Assembly (NCBI GenBank): GCA_013396655.1
Contig: WBMV01009196.1
Location: forward strand, 486,385 to 550,384
From: Campylorhamphus procurvoides
Taxonomy: Eukaryota > Chordata > Aves > Passeriformes > Dendrocolaptidae
Length of the DNA: 64,000 bases
Reading direction: 5' to 3'
A program made the translations under genes and the position numbers. A model generated the notes under the pieces. That model was not told the origin of the DNA. It was given only the letters and a program-made list of their open reading frames with translations, and made no database searches. This document shows positions 12,346 through 25,320 of the stretch, one piece after another. Numbering within the stretch: the stretch's first letter is position 1; each line of letters starts with the position of its first letter.

Positions 12346-14529
12346 GATCAAAATTGTAGTCATATCAATTGTAGGGTAGTAATAGAAGCACCCTCAACTG
12401 GAGCAGGTAATACTTTTTCCCAAATATAATGTAAAAACTATATGATAAACAAGAACACAACTGATGCTTGAAAATAGTGGTAATCTGAGGGAGAAGAAAT
12501 AAGGAAGGCATTCTCAGTCAACATATTATGAAACCCTTGTGTTTGGCACAACCATCTGTTGGCCAAGAATCTGGGAGCAGCATGCTTTTGTCATCATCAA
12601 TGACTGAAATAAAAATTATGTGTATAACATATAATTATATCCTAAATGTGTAAATGTATTTGTCATCCATAATGATTCCTAGAAATTCAGGTCCTAATCA
12701 AACAAAATGCTTTAATGCCTCAGGGCCTTTGGGAACTCATAATAAATTATCTCTGCAGGTCAGGCTTGAAGTTTGCTAGCAGCAAAGTGTGAACATGCTG
12801 GCACTGTTTCAGTGACCAGTGGCTTTTAGCTGCCAGAACAGACACCTTTAAAAATCAAGAGATTAATTAAAACTTTTCAAGAAAATTGCAGGAAGTTATT
12901 TAGTCTACTATTTAATACAAGGATTACTGTACTTCCGTCTTTCTAAGACTACTGGAATAACTGATGGGCATCAAATTAAGGTTGTAGAGTGTAGCTACTA
13001 TTTCAGTTGAAGAAAAAGCCTTGTTATAAAAGGAAAGATAGAACAAAAGAACTTCAGTTGCACTGAAAAGTTAGTGGCACTAATCATTCTAGAATAGCAA
13101 TTTTGAAAATGCCCCAACCAGTCATTGTCACGAGAAGGTATTAGGGGCACCACCACCTCTCTGAATCAGTAATTGCTAGTTATGTCTACAGTTAATTATT
13201 TATTGGTTCTGGGTAGTTCCTCTGGAGCCAATTTTACTGACTAGAAAGAATCAACTTGTGGTTAAAAAGAACTGTAACGATAGTGATAATTTGTTGTTCC
13301 AGACTGTTTTTCTTTTTGTTTTTCACCAACAGCCTGTAGCAAATACAAGGCTGTCTTGTCATTGTTGCCTGTCATTCATTGCCCTGGTTTGCTTGTCTCA
13401 GAGCAGAAGAGGTAAGGCAAATGCTTGTTCTAAACAAGTGTGTTGTACTAGTCAAGACTGTAAATAGAGACAGAGTATGAAAGTACCTCCCACTGAACCA
13501 CATAAATAGCTTTGTTGAAACACAAGCTTTCTCTAAGGAGAAAAATGTTTCCAGCTGAACTATGGGTCTTTAGAAAGTAATTTTTCACTGATTTACACTA
13601 TGTATTCTTAAAACAAAATAAGAATGCCCTCACATGAAGGAGGAGCTGCATGGATGAATTGTTTCTCTCATTTAGACAAGCTTTCATGTTGAAGTTATCA
13701 TGTTTTGAGTCGCTTTTAGCATCCTCTGCCACAGTTAACAGCTTCAAATATTTATTTTAAAAGGCAGAAAATTATTGTTAATTTTATGTTGTCAAACAGC
13801 CAGCCCATGCTTCATTTGGGAGTTAGCAGAGAGAGATAAGCATAAGAAACATCCTATCTAGTGGGCTGGTAATTGTATTCTAATCAATTTAACAAATTGA
13901 GTGTAAAGGAAAAATGCTTCACAAAGGAAATAGCTCAACTCTAGTCTTGCATTTCTATCACTGTCCCCTCACCCATTCTTGCATCACACCTTCTGCAGCC
14001 AGGAATCTAACCTCATATGTTGCCAAATATGGAGATTTTTTCAACACTCCTCCCCTCCCAACTCCCCCAACTCCTCCTAGCCTACTGCCACTCTCTTTCC
14101 TTACAAAGTGGGGGCCATTATTCCATTATTCCTATCTTCCAGTCCATTTCAACTGTTTATGCCTAGTGTTAGCAGGAGAATTCAGTTATACAGTAGTGTG
14201 TTACTCTCTCTTTGAAACATAGGATTTTGACTTCATCTTTGGGAATGGCAGTCTAACCCATTTCTGAGTTCAGGAGCATGCCATACAGATTACATTGGAC
14301 GTACTGGTTTGGACTTGGATCTGTATAACTAGCCAGGGTAATGCTGATGAAAAAAATTACTTGATGCATGCTAGCTGTCACAGCTTTTTATGAGTTGATC
14401 AATGATCCCAGGCACAGTGCTATCAAGACTAATTTAACACCAGCTCAGATACAGAGGTAGAGAATGCAGATGGGCATGAGCTACATGTGGATTGCACATC
14501 CACATTTTCTCTTTTTTTGCATCCATGTT
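12346..14529. other. Unique non-coding DNA between CR1 copies
   Basis: No gene or interspersed repeat is recognised apart from possible faint CR1 similarity to about 12410. A C-rich tract at about 14048-14080 has the complementary G-runs of a weak G-quadruplex on the minus strand. The 102-codon open frame at 13914-14222 includes this low-complexity proline-rich part and matches nothing known to me. Confidence 0.55.
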
Positions 14530-14811
14530 CACAGAATCTCAGAATGGGTAAGTTTTGAACAAACCACACTGGGCCATCTGGTCCAACCTCCCTGCTCAAG
14601 CAGGGTCACTCTAGAGCACATGGCAAAAAATTGAGTCGAGACAGTTTTTGAATATCTCCAATGAGGGAGGGAGACTCCACAACCTCTCTGGGCAATCTCT
14701 TCCAGTGTGTGGTCACCCATACAATAAAGTACTTCCTCATATTCAGGTGGAATGTATTTGTGCGTCAGTTTCTGTCTGTTGTTTGACACCCCTGAGAAGA
14801 GCCTGGAGGTT
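14530..14811 (-). mobile_element. CR1 LINE, 3' end fragment
   Basis: A minus-strand CR1 tail. CACAGAAT at 14530-14537 and CTCAGAAT at 14538-14545 are degenerate tail 8-mers. The CR1 3' landmarks follow in order: GTCCAACCTCCCTGCTCAAG, GAGACTCCACAACCTCTCTG, TTCCAGTGTGTGGTCACCC, and CTGAGAAGAGCCTGGAGG. It is the same subfamily type as the copy at 20439 because the landmark phrases agree. The element is 5'-truncated and has no coding sequence; similarity fades after about 14811. The open frames over it on both strands are by-products. Confidence 0.9.
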
Positions 14812-17800
14812 GACTATATCCCGACCCTTGTTCTGATACAGTCCCACCAAGTATAGACAAATTAATTTCTGTTTATTTGTAATTATTTCTGAACATGTAC
14901 CTGTAGTTTTAGATTGCCGGATTCTGTAGCTTTAATCTGATGTTAATTGCCACATCTTCTCGTAACAGCAGTAAAGACTCACTGACTATTCCTCATTTCA
15001 CTTCCATTAAATCTGCACACCAAACTATATGGACAAGGGTTTGAACTTCCCTACATAACCAGAATACCTGCTTTCAATTCTTTTATCTGTCCAGAATTCA
15101 TTTCACTGAACAGAAGGGCTTAGTCAAATATTAAAGTCGGATTCTGCAGAAGGAACCTGTTTGCCTTCAGCTTTCACTGGATTTGTCACAACTCTACTTG
15201 CAGCACATTTTGGAAGAACATATTTTAAGACATATTGCTGTACAACAACTAAATCTCAGTGCTGATAAATCACAGATCTCATATCTGGTCTGAAAAGACA
15301 AGAAAAAGAGTAAGGAAAAAAGGTCTCTAAAAATTTTTATAGCTAGTTAAGGGAGAAGCATATGGAATTTTAGAAGGACCATACTTGTCCTAACAGTTAA
15401 TAATAGCTTTCACCGACAGAGCAGTGTTCATCAAGACAGACCCCCAAAGTACTTTACAGCATCCAGCTGCTGTATGCACAACATCACTGAAATGCACTAA
15501 ACTATCGTCAGAGAGAAGAGGGCAGCTAGTATTGTGCAGCAAAGGGTTGTGTGATACTGGATATGTAAAATATCATGTCAGAGAAATTTCCTGACATGAA
15601 CATAAAGAAAAAATCATGCTTTCTCAAAGAGCATCAGGGAATTCTTAAATGAGCATGGGGTCACGTTCAAGAGGAAGACAACTTTTTCTTCAATGGCTCA
15701 TGAAAGCACCATCTCCTAGTGCTCCCTGATTTCTGCCTAATTAAAAGGACATCTAGTTTCACCTGGTTCCTTATTGTGGTTACAAGCAACACAGTCTTTG
15801 TGTTTAGACCACTAAGTTCCTCCTGTCAAGGTTTTGTCACAAGCTGTATTTGAGAGCTGGATGAAGAGTGTCACCAAAAAAAAAAAAAAATTAACACAGA
15901 ATTGTAAAATATTATCACATCATAAAATGAAAACGTGTTACTTGGTATCCATGGCAACTGCAGAAACCAATGCTCTTTAACAGCCTTGCCTGAAATCATG
16001 TAAACTGCTTTGATAAAACATGAATCGTGGCAGATGGATATGTGAAAATAAAAATAACTTTGCATCCAGTCTATTGCCCACATGGGACACCCTTGAAATA
16101 CAGTGTGAGTTATATAACCCTATCAGGAAACGTTTTGTTATGAGACCAAGATAGAGGTAGCATTTTTTCCATAAATCTCCGCAGAGTTAAGAATGGATTC
16201 AGCAGAAATGGTGCAATAATTAAGCCTAACAAGGATTTAAATGTTCTCTAGCATCTCTGAGATGTAAACCTGACCCTGAGCTCCAAAGAAGGCAAGCTGT
16301 AAGTCTTTTGTGCCAGGAAGGGGACTAGTTTCAGGCTTTGAGCCAATTTCATGGGTAGTGCACCTGCTTCATGGCATAGGCTAGAGTCATGGATTTGAAT
16401 CTTGTAATCAAGATTCATGAAGGAACAGTGACAGAGGTAAAAACAGAGCCAGAGACACAATAGGCCCAAGCAGCCTCCACCAAACACCTTCAATATGCTC
16501 CATGGATCTGCGGCTGAATATAGTTTCACTGGCGGTTTTTTCCTTTAGAAAAGAAAATCTACCTTCAACTCAGTATGAGCTGTCATGGAATGAACTGGAT
16601 ACCAGTTAACTACAGCAAAAATTAGAACCTGATTTTACGAGCACCAGATTGCAGGCTACGGCTTTGGTTTTAACAAGCTTTCTCTTAAGGGAGCCATGTC
16701 TTGCTTTATATTTGGCTTTTGTACAACAGCACTTCAATATGCAGGTATCCATCACCATGGGGAAAGAGGGTGAGAAATATGTGGAAGAATTAGGAATTCC
16801 TTCTGGATCTAAATCCACAGTTCTGGTAAGCAGAATTCATATTTTTTTAGAGATTGTGTGGTCTTAGCAGCTAGGGGTCTCTCCCAGGGTAGAGGCATCA
16901 CCTGTTCAGTGTGTGAGAAGGCACACTCAACACTTTGCAAGGCAAGAATCATGTCAGTGGTCTATAGTTTTTCTCTCTCCTGGAAATGAAACTAAATCTA
17001 TCAAGTGGATTTTGAAAAACTTGAGAAGAAGTCATCAAAGATTATTTCTCATCTTTAAAAATCTAAACACATGAACCTAATTTTTCCGATTTTAGGAAAT
17101 GTAGACCTTCAGCACAAAGGCTCTGGATTAACACTGTCATCTCCAAAACTGGTGTACTGGATCTCAGAGGCGTCATTCATGAATTGAAAAATCTACCTTT
17201 CCTCAGGAAAACACATTTCTCATTTCTTTATCCTAACAGTAGTTTTGGATAGAAATATGTAAAGTCTCTCTTCACCTCAAGCTTATATAAATAACAAAAC
17301 CAAAGAAAACAAACACCTAAAATGTGTGCTTTGCAAATAGGACCTCTTCCACTGGAAACGCCATGCCTACTTTCCCTCACTTCTGGAAAGCTCCTTGGAC
17401 CTTTCAAAAGATGCAGGTCACATAAACTCCAAGATGAGTTGTTTTAAGTCAGAATGGGGTCCAGTCCAGAAATGAGATCGAATTGAATTGTTTTGTTAGT
17501 GAAAGAGGGTGAATTCAGAAATAGGCTGTGTAAATACTATAGGCAACACTGTTTTTCATTGTCCAAGTGCACTAGGGGTTGACCTCACAAAGCCACAAAG
17601 TCACTTAATCACAACTGGAGAATGGCAGTTTATATTACGCCATACCTTGCTGGAGTCACAAATGAACTCAGCCAGTATATGAAGAGGTCCCAAGGCATTT
17701 AGGTTAAAAGCTCTTTCCCTCATTTTGCTAGATTCTAGCCTATTGTCTTCTGAGCAAACATTTTTTCTTAGCAGTTTGTTTAATGAAATTCACTTGTATT

Positions 17801-20438
17801 TTACTTTATTTTCAAGGTAGAGTCAAAAATTTAATATTCTGTCTTGAAAATGCAAAAGACCAAACTGTTTTTCAGCACTATTTTATTTACTGGAAAGTGA
17901 TATTTTTATCAAAGGGATGTATGAATTATAGCACTACTGGAAAATAGCTCTTTGAAGACTTACACTTTTCATTTCAGTTTCCCTATCAAGTCTCTTTGGC
18001 TCCATCTTGTGATACACTCGTATTAGACTCTGTACACTGTAATCATCATCTCGTTTTTGATGTCTCAGAAAGCACTGTTGGTTTTTTGCTAATCAGAATG
18101 TTACATTTGAAGCAGCTCAGGGTCTTGAAAAACAGTAGAGGCAGAAAAAGGTCTAGCAGTGTAGTCCCTTCGGATTTATCTCATCAGAAGAAATTAACCT
18201 GGATCATTATGAACACTAATAGAACAATTTTTAATAGCAGTGGATATTTTTAATAATAATTACAATCATAATAAAAATGTTGTTCTTTACAATGTTCTTA
18301 TGTAAAGTCTCAGAGCAGCTTAATGTAACTGAATAAAATTCTGTAAATAACACAAGACACTAGTAATGTCATGTTCTTGGTAGAGCATATTTTTTGCAAA
18401 CCCTGTATAAAGGAAGTGAGGCAATTGATGATGTTATGTTTCTAAGGTAGTAAAGGTCCTGCAAGTAACAATGCCATACAATTTGTCTCCCTTATGGGGA
18501 TAGAATAACTGCATAATTAATGTTACATACTAGTGACATTGGAAATAAGCTGAGAGGAAAAAATAGACTTCTGAGCTGCTTTAAACTCCAGAAATACAGT
18601 GTAACATATGTCAAGATCCAGCCTGCATCCTGTCAAAGCTAAAGCATGTCCCAGAAAAGTAGAGTGAGCCTGATTCCAGTTTCAGAGGTACTGGTACAAT
18701 TTGGTTACAAACTTGCTGAATTCAATGGTATGAGATAGAATCTTTTTATGTTCAGAGTTTGTCACAGAAGATATTTTATAGTAAGGAAAGGAAATTTAAG
18801 ATAACTGTCTATTTAAAATGATCCTTTTGGAGCACATATAGGCTTTATTATGCTTCATGCACATACAACTGTAGTGCACGCTGCATACAAATGCACACAA
18901 AATATTTGCAACTCACAAGGCTTCCCTGAAGGCCATTTCAAGACCTCACACCTAAACTGCGAGGTTTAGGGCAACTGCAAAGGCCTCCATGCTAAATCAG
19001 TTTAGGAAGCACACCTCAGTTGTTTTGCCAAAGCTTTACTATTAGGCTGAATGAAAACAAAACACAACAAAGCCCTGTCATCTTTTTCCACGTCATTTAG
19101 TTTTCATTCCTTTCAACAATTTTCCTGTTTTATTTTGGAAATCTGTTTACTTGGCTTTCATGTTTCCTGCCTGCATCACTTCCTGTGCATCACTCACATC
19201 CTGTCGCTCTCTCCCTTGCAGGTGGCATAATCTTTACTAGAGAGATTTTGCTTTGTGTATTGCAGTACATCCTGCTCTGCTCCCTTTCTCACTCAGGCCC
19301 AGGAGCCATCCATTTCCTTGGGAACATTCCTGTATTGAAAAGGATTGGCGTCATCCTTCATTAAAAGCTCAGAGGCCTCTGCTATGCGTAAGCACAAAGA
19401 GAGGAAACAAGGGGAATGTTAAACTTTTGAGGAATATGGTAATTTGTGAGGGACCAGCCTTTGGAAACAAAAGTCAGTGGTGGCATTAAAGGGTCAAGAA
19501 TAGTTTCCTCATGAGAGACGGAGATGTTGACACCATCAATCTTTTACCTTCAAAGAAGCTTATGAAAACAACTTTCACCAGAGGGACTAAATCAAAAATA
19601 AATATTTCTAGACTTCCTACTCACAGTTTGTCCCAAAAGCCGCAATTTCTGTTGATGTCACTGTATTTTTCAGTGTCTTACTGTAAATATAAATATACTT
19701 TTCATTGCACTTCCTGAATGCAAGAAAGTGAATGTGGTACAAAAGGAAAAATGATAAAGAAGTGAAAAGAAGCACATCTAAAAGAAACTGCCTTTTCAAA
19801 GATCACAGGTTCAAATACACCCACCTCTGTATACAGTTCTCTAGGTTTGAGCACTACTAAACCCAGCAAATAATTGTTTACTTATATTTTTGTCATCAAT
19901 AGAAATGAAAAGAATTTAAAAAAATAAATCTGTCTTTTCTTTTAGAATAAGGCAGCAATGCTGTACTATGACAGTACTGCTCAAAAAAAGTTAGGGGGGA
20001 CCACCAACATCAGCAGTTCTTTACAGGCTGCTGCTTTCACACAATTTTTGTTGAAAACAATTTTATCTTAAATTAAAATCTTGATCCTTTCTCCTCCTTC
20101 GTTTCTCCAACTTGAGTTAAAGAAAGTGAAGCACAACCAAGAAAAAACAATAGCAATATTCTCTAATAAGAAATAATGTCCTGTGGGGAGAATCCCAGAA
20201 TGCCATAATTCACAAACACTGACAAACACTTATAGCAGAATGGTTACTAACAAGCAACATTGAGTATCTGAACAGTCAAATATCCTGCTTTTATTTCTTT
20301 CAGGAAACAAACAAACAAAAAATTATTCTAGGTATACCATGACTCCGTGCATCTTAAGTGTTGAGCGACTGCACTACCTGACCCAGTCCTTTATGGACAA
20401 CTTTCAGATATGCTCCATTTAGACACACATTCCAACTT
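14812..20438. other. Unique non-coding DNA
   Basis: No gene is recognised. The stretch contains a 15-base A run at 15876-15890. Two segments may be very old repeats: about 15400-15560 (a CCCAAAGTACTTTACAG phrase like those in ancient amniote repeats) and about 16351-16405 (a faint tRNA-like pattern). Neither could be classified by eye. Remaining open frames are below 95 codons and show no recognisable domains. Confidence 0.55.
15876..15890. repeat. A(15) mononucleotide run
   Basis: Fifteen consecutive A bases. No retroposon-like sequence is recognised immediately upstream, so I treat it as a simple repeat and not as the tail of a processed pseudogene. Confidence 0.85.
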
Positions 20439-20790
20439 ACAGAATCACAGAATTGGTCATGTTGATAGGGACCACAGTGGTTCCTCTAGTCCAACCTCCC
20501 TGCTCAGGAAGGTTCAACCCAGAGCACAGGATTGCATCCAGACAGTTTTTGAACATCACCAGTGAGGGAGACTCCACAACCTCTCTGGACAACCTGTTCT
20601 ACTTCATGGTCACTCACATGGTGAAAAGTTCTTCCTCTTGTTCAGCCAAAATTTTCTGTCCATCAGTTTATGCCTGTTGCCTCTTTTTCTGTTAGTTGGC
20701 AGCACCAAGCAGAGCCTGGCTCCATCCTCTTGACATCCACCCCTTAGATATTTATATACATTAATGTGGTCCTTTCTCAATCAGTATACT
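20439..20790 (-). mobile_element. CR1 LINE, 3' end fragment
   Basis: A minus-strand CR1 3' end starting with ACAGAATCACAGAAT at 20439-20453. The tail is followed by CTAGTCCAACCTCCCTGCTC, GAGACTCCACAACCTCTCTG, a GTTCTTCCTC segment, AGCAGAGCCTGGCTCCATCC, and CCCTTAGATATTTATA. This is the longer of two copies that seem to come from the same CR1 subfamily (the other is at 14530). It lies wholly in the 3' untranslated region. Similarity ends near GGTCCTTTCTCAATCAGT at about 20790. Confidence 0.92.
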
Positions 20791-22754
20791 TACAGTAATT
20801 GTATATGTCATGTCTCTCCAAAGAAAGAGGTGAAAGCATTCATGTTTTGGAGAGTAATTTATTTTCCTAACCAATTCTTTTAGTCACACAACTTCATCTG
20901 AGTTTTGGCTGAACCTTGAATGATAAGCATGTGCAAAGTGTACTTTCATATGAAAAACTCTTGATAGGACCTCAAAATCATTGTATTTTTTGCTTCTTGT
21001 TTTCACAAGACTGTTTTTTTGGCTCTTTGCCCAACCTAAAGAGGGAGGAAATGGGAGTATCAAAGATCTGACATTCCTTCTTGCAAAAGGAAGGGAGAGA
21101 ACATATTTTACTTAATTTTTCAGAGCACAACATTCTCTCACCGTTTTTCTATTGCTTTTGTGCAATTCCATTATATTTCAGCCATCCTCTTCAGACACCT
21201 ATTTGGCTTCTCTGAACATTTCTAATCACAGAATGATGAAGAGCTGGGAGCATCAGGTATGAAAGCACTGTGCCAGTTTGGGTATGTGGCACTGTTTCAG
21301 TGTCCTGTGATTGGCCATGAACCAGTCTCAGTTCTTTTCAGATGGGACAATACTGCTTAAGTACCCTATTTTATGCTTCAGCATAACTCTCTTTTATTTA
21401 CCTAGCTTTTACATCTCCTGCAAATGAGAGCCAAGTCTTGTTCTGACACCTCATGAAGTTGTCCCTGCTTCCTTAAAGGTTTCAGAAAAGTCTTTGCTAC
21501 TGTTAAATGCCCAACCATCTGGGATTTACTAGTCTGAAAATCTCATGCTTTAGGGTTAACATGCTCCCATAGCTCCAGTCAATCAAATCTTTTGGAGACA
21601 GATCTTTGCTGAGAGCAGAAGGCACATCATTTAGGCTCCAGTAATGAGTTGCCCATGCAGATCAGCAGCTAAATATCACATAAAGAATGTAGCTACATCC
21701 AGCTGCTGCTCTTAAAAATGAAACACTGCTTTGGAGACAATAAAATTTTGTTACAAGTTCTTACATCAGGTCAAATGATACTGCATGCAACACGGAGGTG
21801 GCCTGGACCACAGGTTCTCCGAAAACAGCCTTTCAAAATATGGCAGGTGATTTTAAAGTTTTTAATCTCCATATTTCTGAAGTCAGGTGGTTGATTCCCA
21901 AAAGAGAACAAAGGTACTAAGTCAGAGATTAGTCATAAAAACTGTGATGTGAATTCTTTTGATGACTCCACTAGTTGCTTTCTTTGCTACTTTATGGCAG
22001 ACAAGGAGTTGGACTCAGCCAATGCAAAGTTGCCTTAAACTCTCATCTCTGCATCTTCATCTCATAGCCTTTCTGAAAGTCAGCAAGTCTGAATTAAGTG
22101 GAATATGCAAGATTTTAGTAGTATGTCCTTCTGACCTTCATTTTTTTTACCTTCCCTTCAGATGGATGGCTTAGAACATCACTTCCATCCCAGCTTTTAT
22201 TCTGTAGCATATGTTCATTCTATTCTGGAACATAATGAAACTTATTATGGAAATTACCTTTGAAAATATAAATTTGTGTGATTTTTCAATGAAGCCACTA
22301 CTGATTTCTGCAGTCACATTCTTTGGTAACTCCAGCTGAGTTATACAGGTGCTAAATTAGCTAACAGTTCTTTATTGCTATTTAATTTTTTGTCCTGCTA
22401 CTAACTGTATGTTTATATTCTACATGTACATAAAGATCTCCTGCAGAAGCACCACTAAAAGGAGATTTTGAAAATGTAGTTTTAGCTCTGGCCAGCATAA
22501 AATGCACAGGCTTGCATTTTTCAAACCTTTTTCCCTATTTCCCTTGTGACGGATGTAATGCACATACTGGAGCCAAGTATTTGCAGCCATCTCCTTTCTG
22601 CCCTTTTTGGCTTGTGCACACACCCCTGAGGAGTGTGCACACAAAGCTCAAGGAAGCCATTAGCTTAGGCTTTAGTAAATACAGAAAGCATGAGATTTAC
22701 AGCACTTACCAAGAAAATTCATTGTTCAGTTCCAGAACACATTATGTTGTTCCT
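20791..22754. other. Unique non-coding DNA
   Basis: No gene or classified repeat is seen. A 9-bp inverted repeat around 22613-22641 (TGTGCACAC / GTGTGCACA, 11-base spacer) is the only local structure noticed. Confidence 0.55.
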
Positions 22755-22900
22755 GGTTGTAGTCTAGGGGTTAAAGCAGGAAAGCAGGATTACAGAGGCC
22801 TGGCTTCTCTCCCACAAAATTGCCCTGTCTGAAAGTTTCTCTGCCTCAGTTTACACTTTGTAAAGTAATAACTGCAATTCATCTCACCCCATGTACCCCT
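22755..22900 (+). mobile_element. MIR-like tRNA-derived SINE relic
   Basis: The segment follows the layout of an old MIR-type SINE on the plus strand. A tRNA-like head, GTCTAGGGGTTAAAGCAGG, sits where MIR has its A-box region. It is followed by GGCCTGGCTTCTCTCCCAC, where the B box and its GGTTC-type sequence would lie but are degenerate. Then comes the most recognisable phrase, TTTCTCTGCCTCAGTTTACA and CTTTGTAAAGTAATAACTG, which corresponds to the conserved MIR core (CTCTGTGCCTCAGTTTCC..CTGTAAAATGGGGATAATAA). A shortened middle indicates deletions. MIR elements predate the amniote radiation, so one diverged copy in a bird is plausible. The family call rests on similarity by eye; the boundaries are approximate. 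Confidence 0.6.
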
Positions 22901-25137
22901 GGTACTTCTGGTACTCTTTGGAAACCTAAAAACATGCTAGGAAACTTATTGCAGCAGGATATAGGCAGGAAAAAAAGTGACCTACAACATATTGCACAAC
23001 TGGGAAACCATAGGAAAGGATACTCAAACTTAATGAAAAACATAATAGAAAGATGAATGTTTATGAAGGGCATTATGAGATACTACAAAAGGAATTCTTT
23101 TAATTTCTGTCACTGCTCAGAACTCAGATTTTCTGAAATGTGAATGTCTTCTTTGGTCTTCCCACTATTTTCCAGTCTGTAACACAGAGTTAAATTCCCA
23201 AAAGACAGAGACACATGATATCCTCAGAAGATATGTATTTAAATGTATGCTTATATATGTATAAATATTCTGTGGGTAGCAGGAGATGAATTCTCTCTAT
23301 TCTCATTAGCCCTTTCTCCTGAGCCAGTGTGACCTTGTATGAGCAGCTGGGATCTGCTTCTCTGGGGCTTCAAGCTTCAGCATAAGATAAGGATTCTTTT
23401 CTCCACCTCTACCCCTTTCATTGAGAGGCTTCCTATTGTAGCACAACACCAGCACTCAGAGGAGGCCCCACACATGGGAGCAGATCAAGGGGAAAGAGGA
23501 AAGGGAGACTTTCTTCAAATACCTTCTCTCCATGCTGCTGGAGCATTGAGTCTACAAAAGGAGCATCATTTCAGCCACTCCGAAAGGGAAAGGAGCAGCG
23601 TCAAGTTTGACTGTTCTTAGTTAACTGTTGTGGATACTGTGAAATCACAAGACAGTTTATGTCTCTTTATTTTAACTTATTTTAACATGGCCTGCTTTTG
23701 GAATAGCAATACAACAGATTTAGCATTTTATCTGGCTTGATTGCTGTTGCTATACAAAACACCTTTCATTTCAGGCATATCTTCATGATGGATTAATCAG
23801 GTATGAAATCCAGACCTCTTGCTAAATTCCAGCCTTTCCTTGCTCAGATTGTGGTTGGCTCAGCTCCTAGATAATGGCCATGTGGAACTGCTTTGGCTTT
23901 AGTCAAAACCCACTGTACTCTTTCAAAGACTTCTATTGATTGTTTCCAAGAACTTCTGTCTTTACCTCTTCTCCAGATGCCTCTGAGACTTTCCAAGAGT
24001 TTTGCTAGTTTCACATGAGCAGAGCCAGAAGCTTGCAAGAAGTCCTTATTTTCCTTCTTTGGGTTCAAACAGGTCCCCAACACCAAAGACTAAGCATGTG
24101 AGTTTATTCTGTGATTTATATTATCTCAAAAAGTTCATACCTAAGCAACATCTTGAAATTCATAGATTACAGGCATTGAATTCCAAGTAATGTATTCTGT
24201 TTAAATGTAATGTCTAATTCTTTGGGTCTGACTCTGCGCGTAATTAATGTTGGTGTAATCTGCTCTATTTTGCTGATCTTGTACCCTCTTCCATTGAGTA
24301 GGACAAGCAGCAGTGAGGATTTCCTGGAGTTTTAGTAAAAAAATGTCATTCAGCTGTAGTTACACAAATAATTTCTACAGCAGTGGATCTCTCTCTCCCC
24401 ACACTTGCATGCAGACTAAAACTACAGATCAGATGTAAAAATGTTTTGGGTAAATACATGCACCTGTTTTTCCAGACATGGAGTTAAAATGCTGAATACT
24501 CTGATGTCAGAGGAAAATGTTCTGCAACACAGTGACAGCTGGATGCAGGAATAGCTACAATCTGCAGCACAGAACTGGCAGGAATCTGATCCAGTGCCAT
24601 GGAAACAGGCATCAGTACCTGTCAGGAGCTGGGAAGTCGCAATATGCATGGCTTGTGTTATTGCTGCACATTTGTGTCACTGACGTGTAAGCCACACTGC
24701 ACTTTACATTACAAAGACATGCTCTCAGTACAGAAGTACTCTTTAGCAGACTTTGACACTGAAGGTAGCAAAAAGAGATTTCCTCTCTAAATATAAAAAT
24801 TGTCTTTAAATCATATCTATCAGTTGCCCTAAATATCAAATAAAGCTGACCATGGCTGCAGGGTTTTGTGGAAGGGAAAAATCATAATCACTATTTCCTA
24901 ACTGGTTAGCAATTAGCCAATTATGCTACAAGACTTTTGAAGCATGTTAAATTGACTCACAGACAAAGCTGATTTGTAAACAAAATGGCTGGATCCAGTT
25001 AGAGAAGGAAAATTGGCAACAGCTGGGAGGCTGTCAGGAGACAGACTGGTGTCACAGAAAGGCCATTTGGAGCAGTGATGGTTTATCAGCTTGTCTTGTT
25101 AAGCATGAGTCAACTGTAAGGCTTTTTAAGAATGTGA

Positions 25138-25320
25138 ATATATATGTATATTTATTTAATGTTCCTTAGCTATTAAGTATGTATTTTATAAAGTATTGTC
25201 CAGAGAGTAATATATATACATACAATATGTAATATTGTACATGTTTAAGAATAGGTAATCTACATGTATAAGTATACATACACAATATATATACAGTATG
25301 TCATATAAGTATGCAATTTT
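25138..25320. repeat. TA/ATGTAT-rich low-complexity block
   Basis: A run of TATATATG, ATACATAC and GTATACATAC-like words, broken by non-repetitive bases. It looks like one or more decayed TA/TACA microsatellites. Confidence 0.7.

Noticed and set aside
14048..14080. C-rich tract as a minus-strand G-quadruplex
   Set aside because: Only three G-runs of three or more are available; the fourth would be GG, so it is not a canonical motif.
21225..21260. AATCACAGAATGATGAAGAG resembling a CR1 tail in minus orientation
   Set aside because: No CR1 3' untranslated sequence follows, so the match is probably chance.
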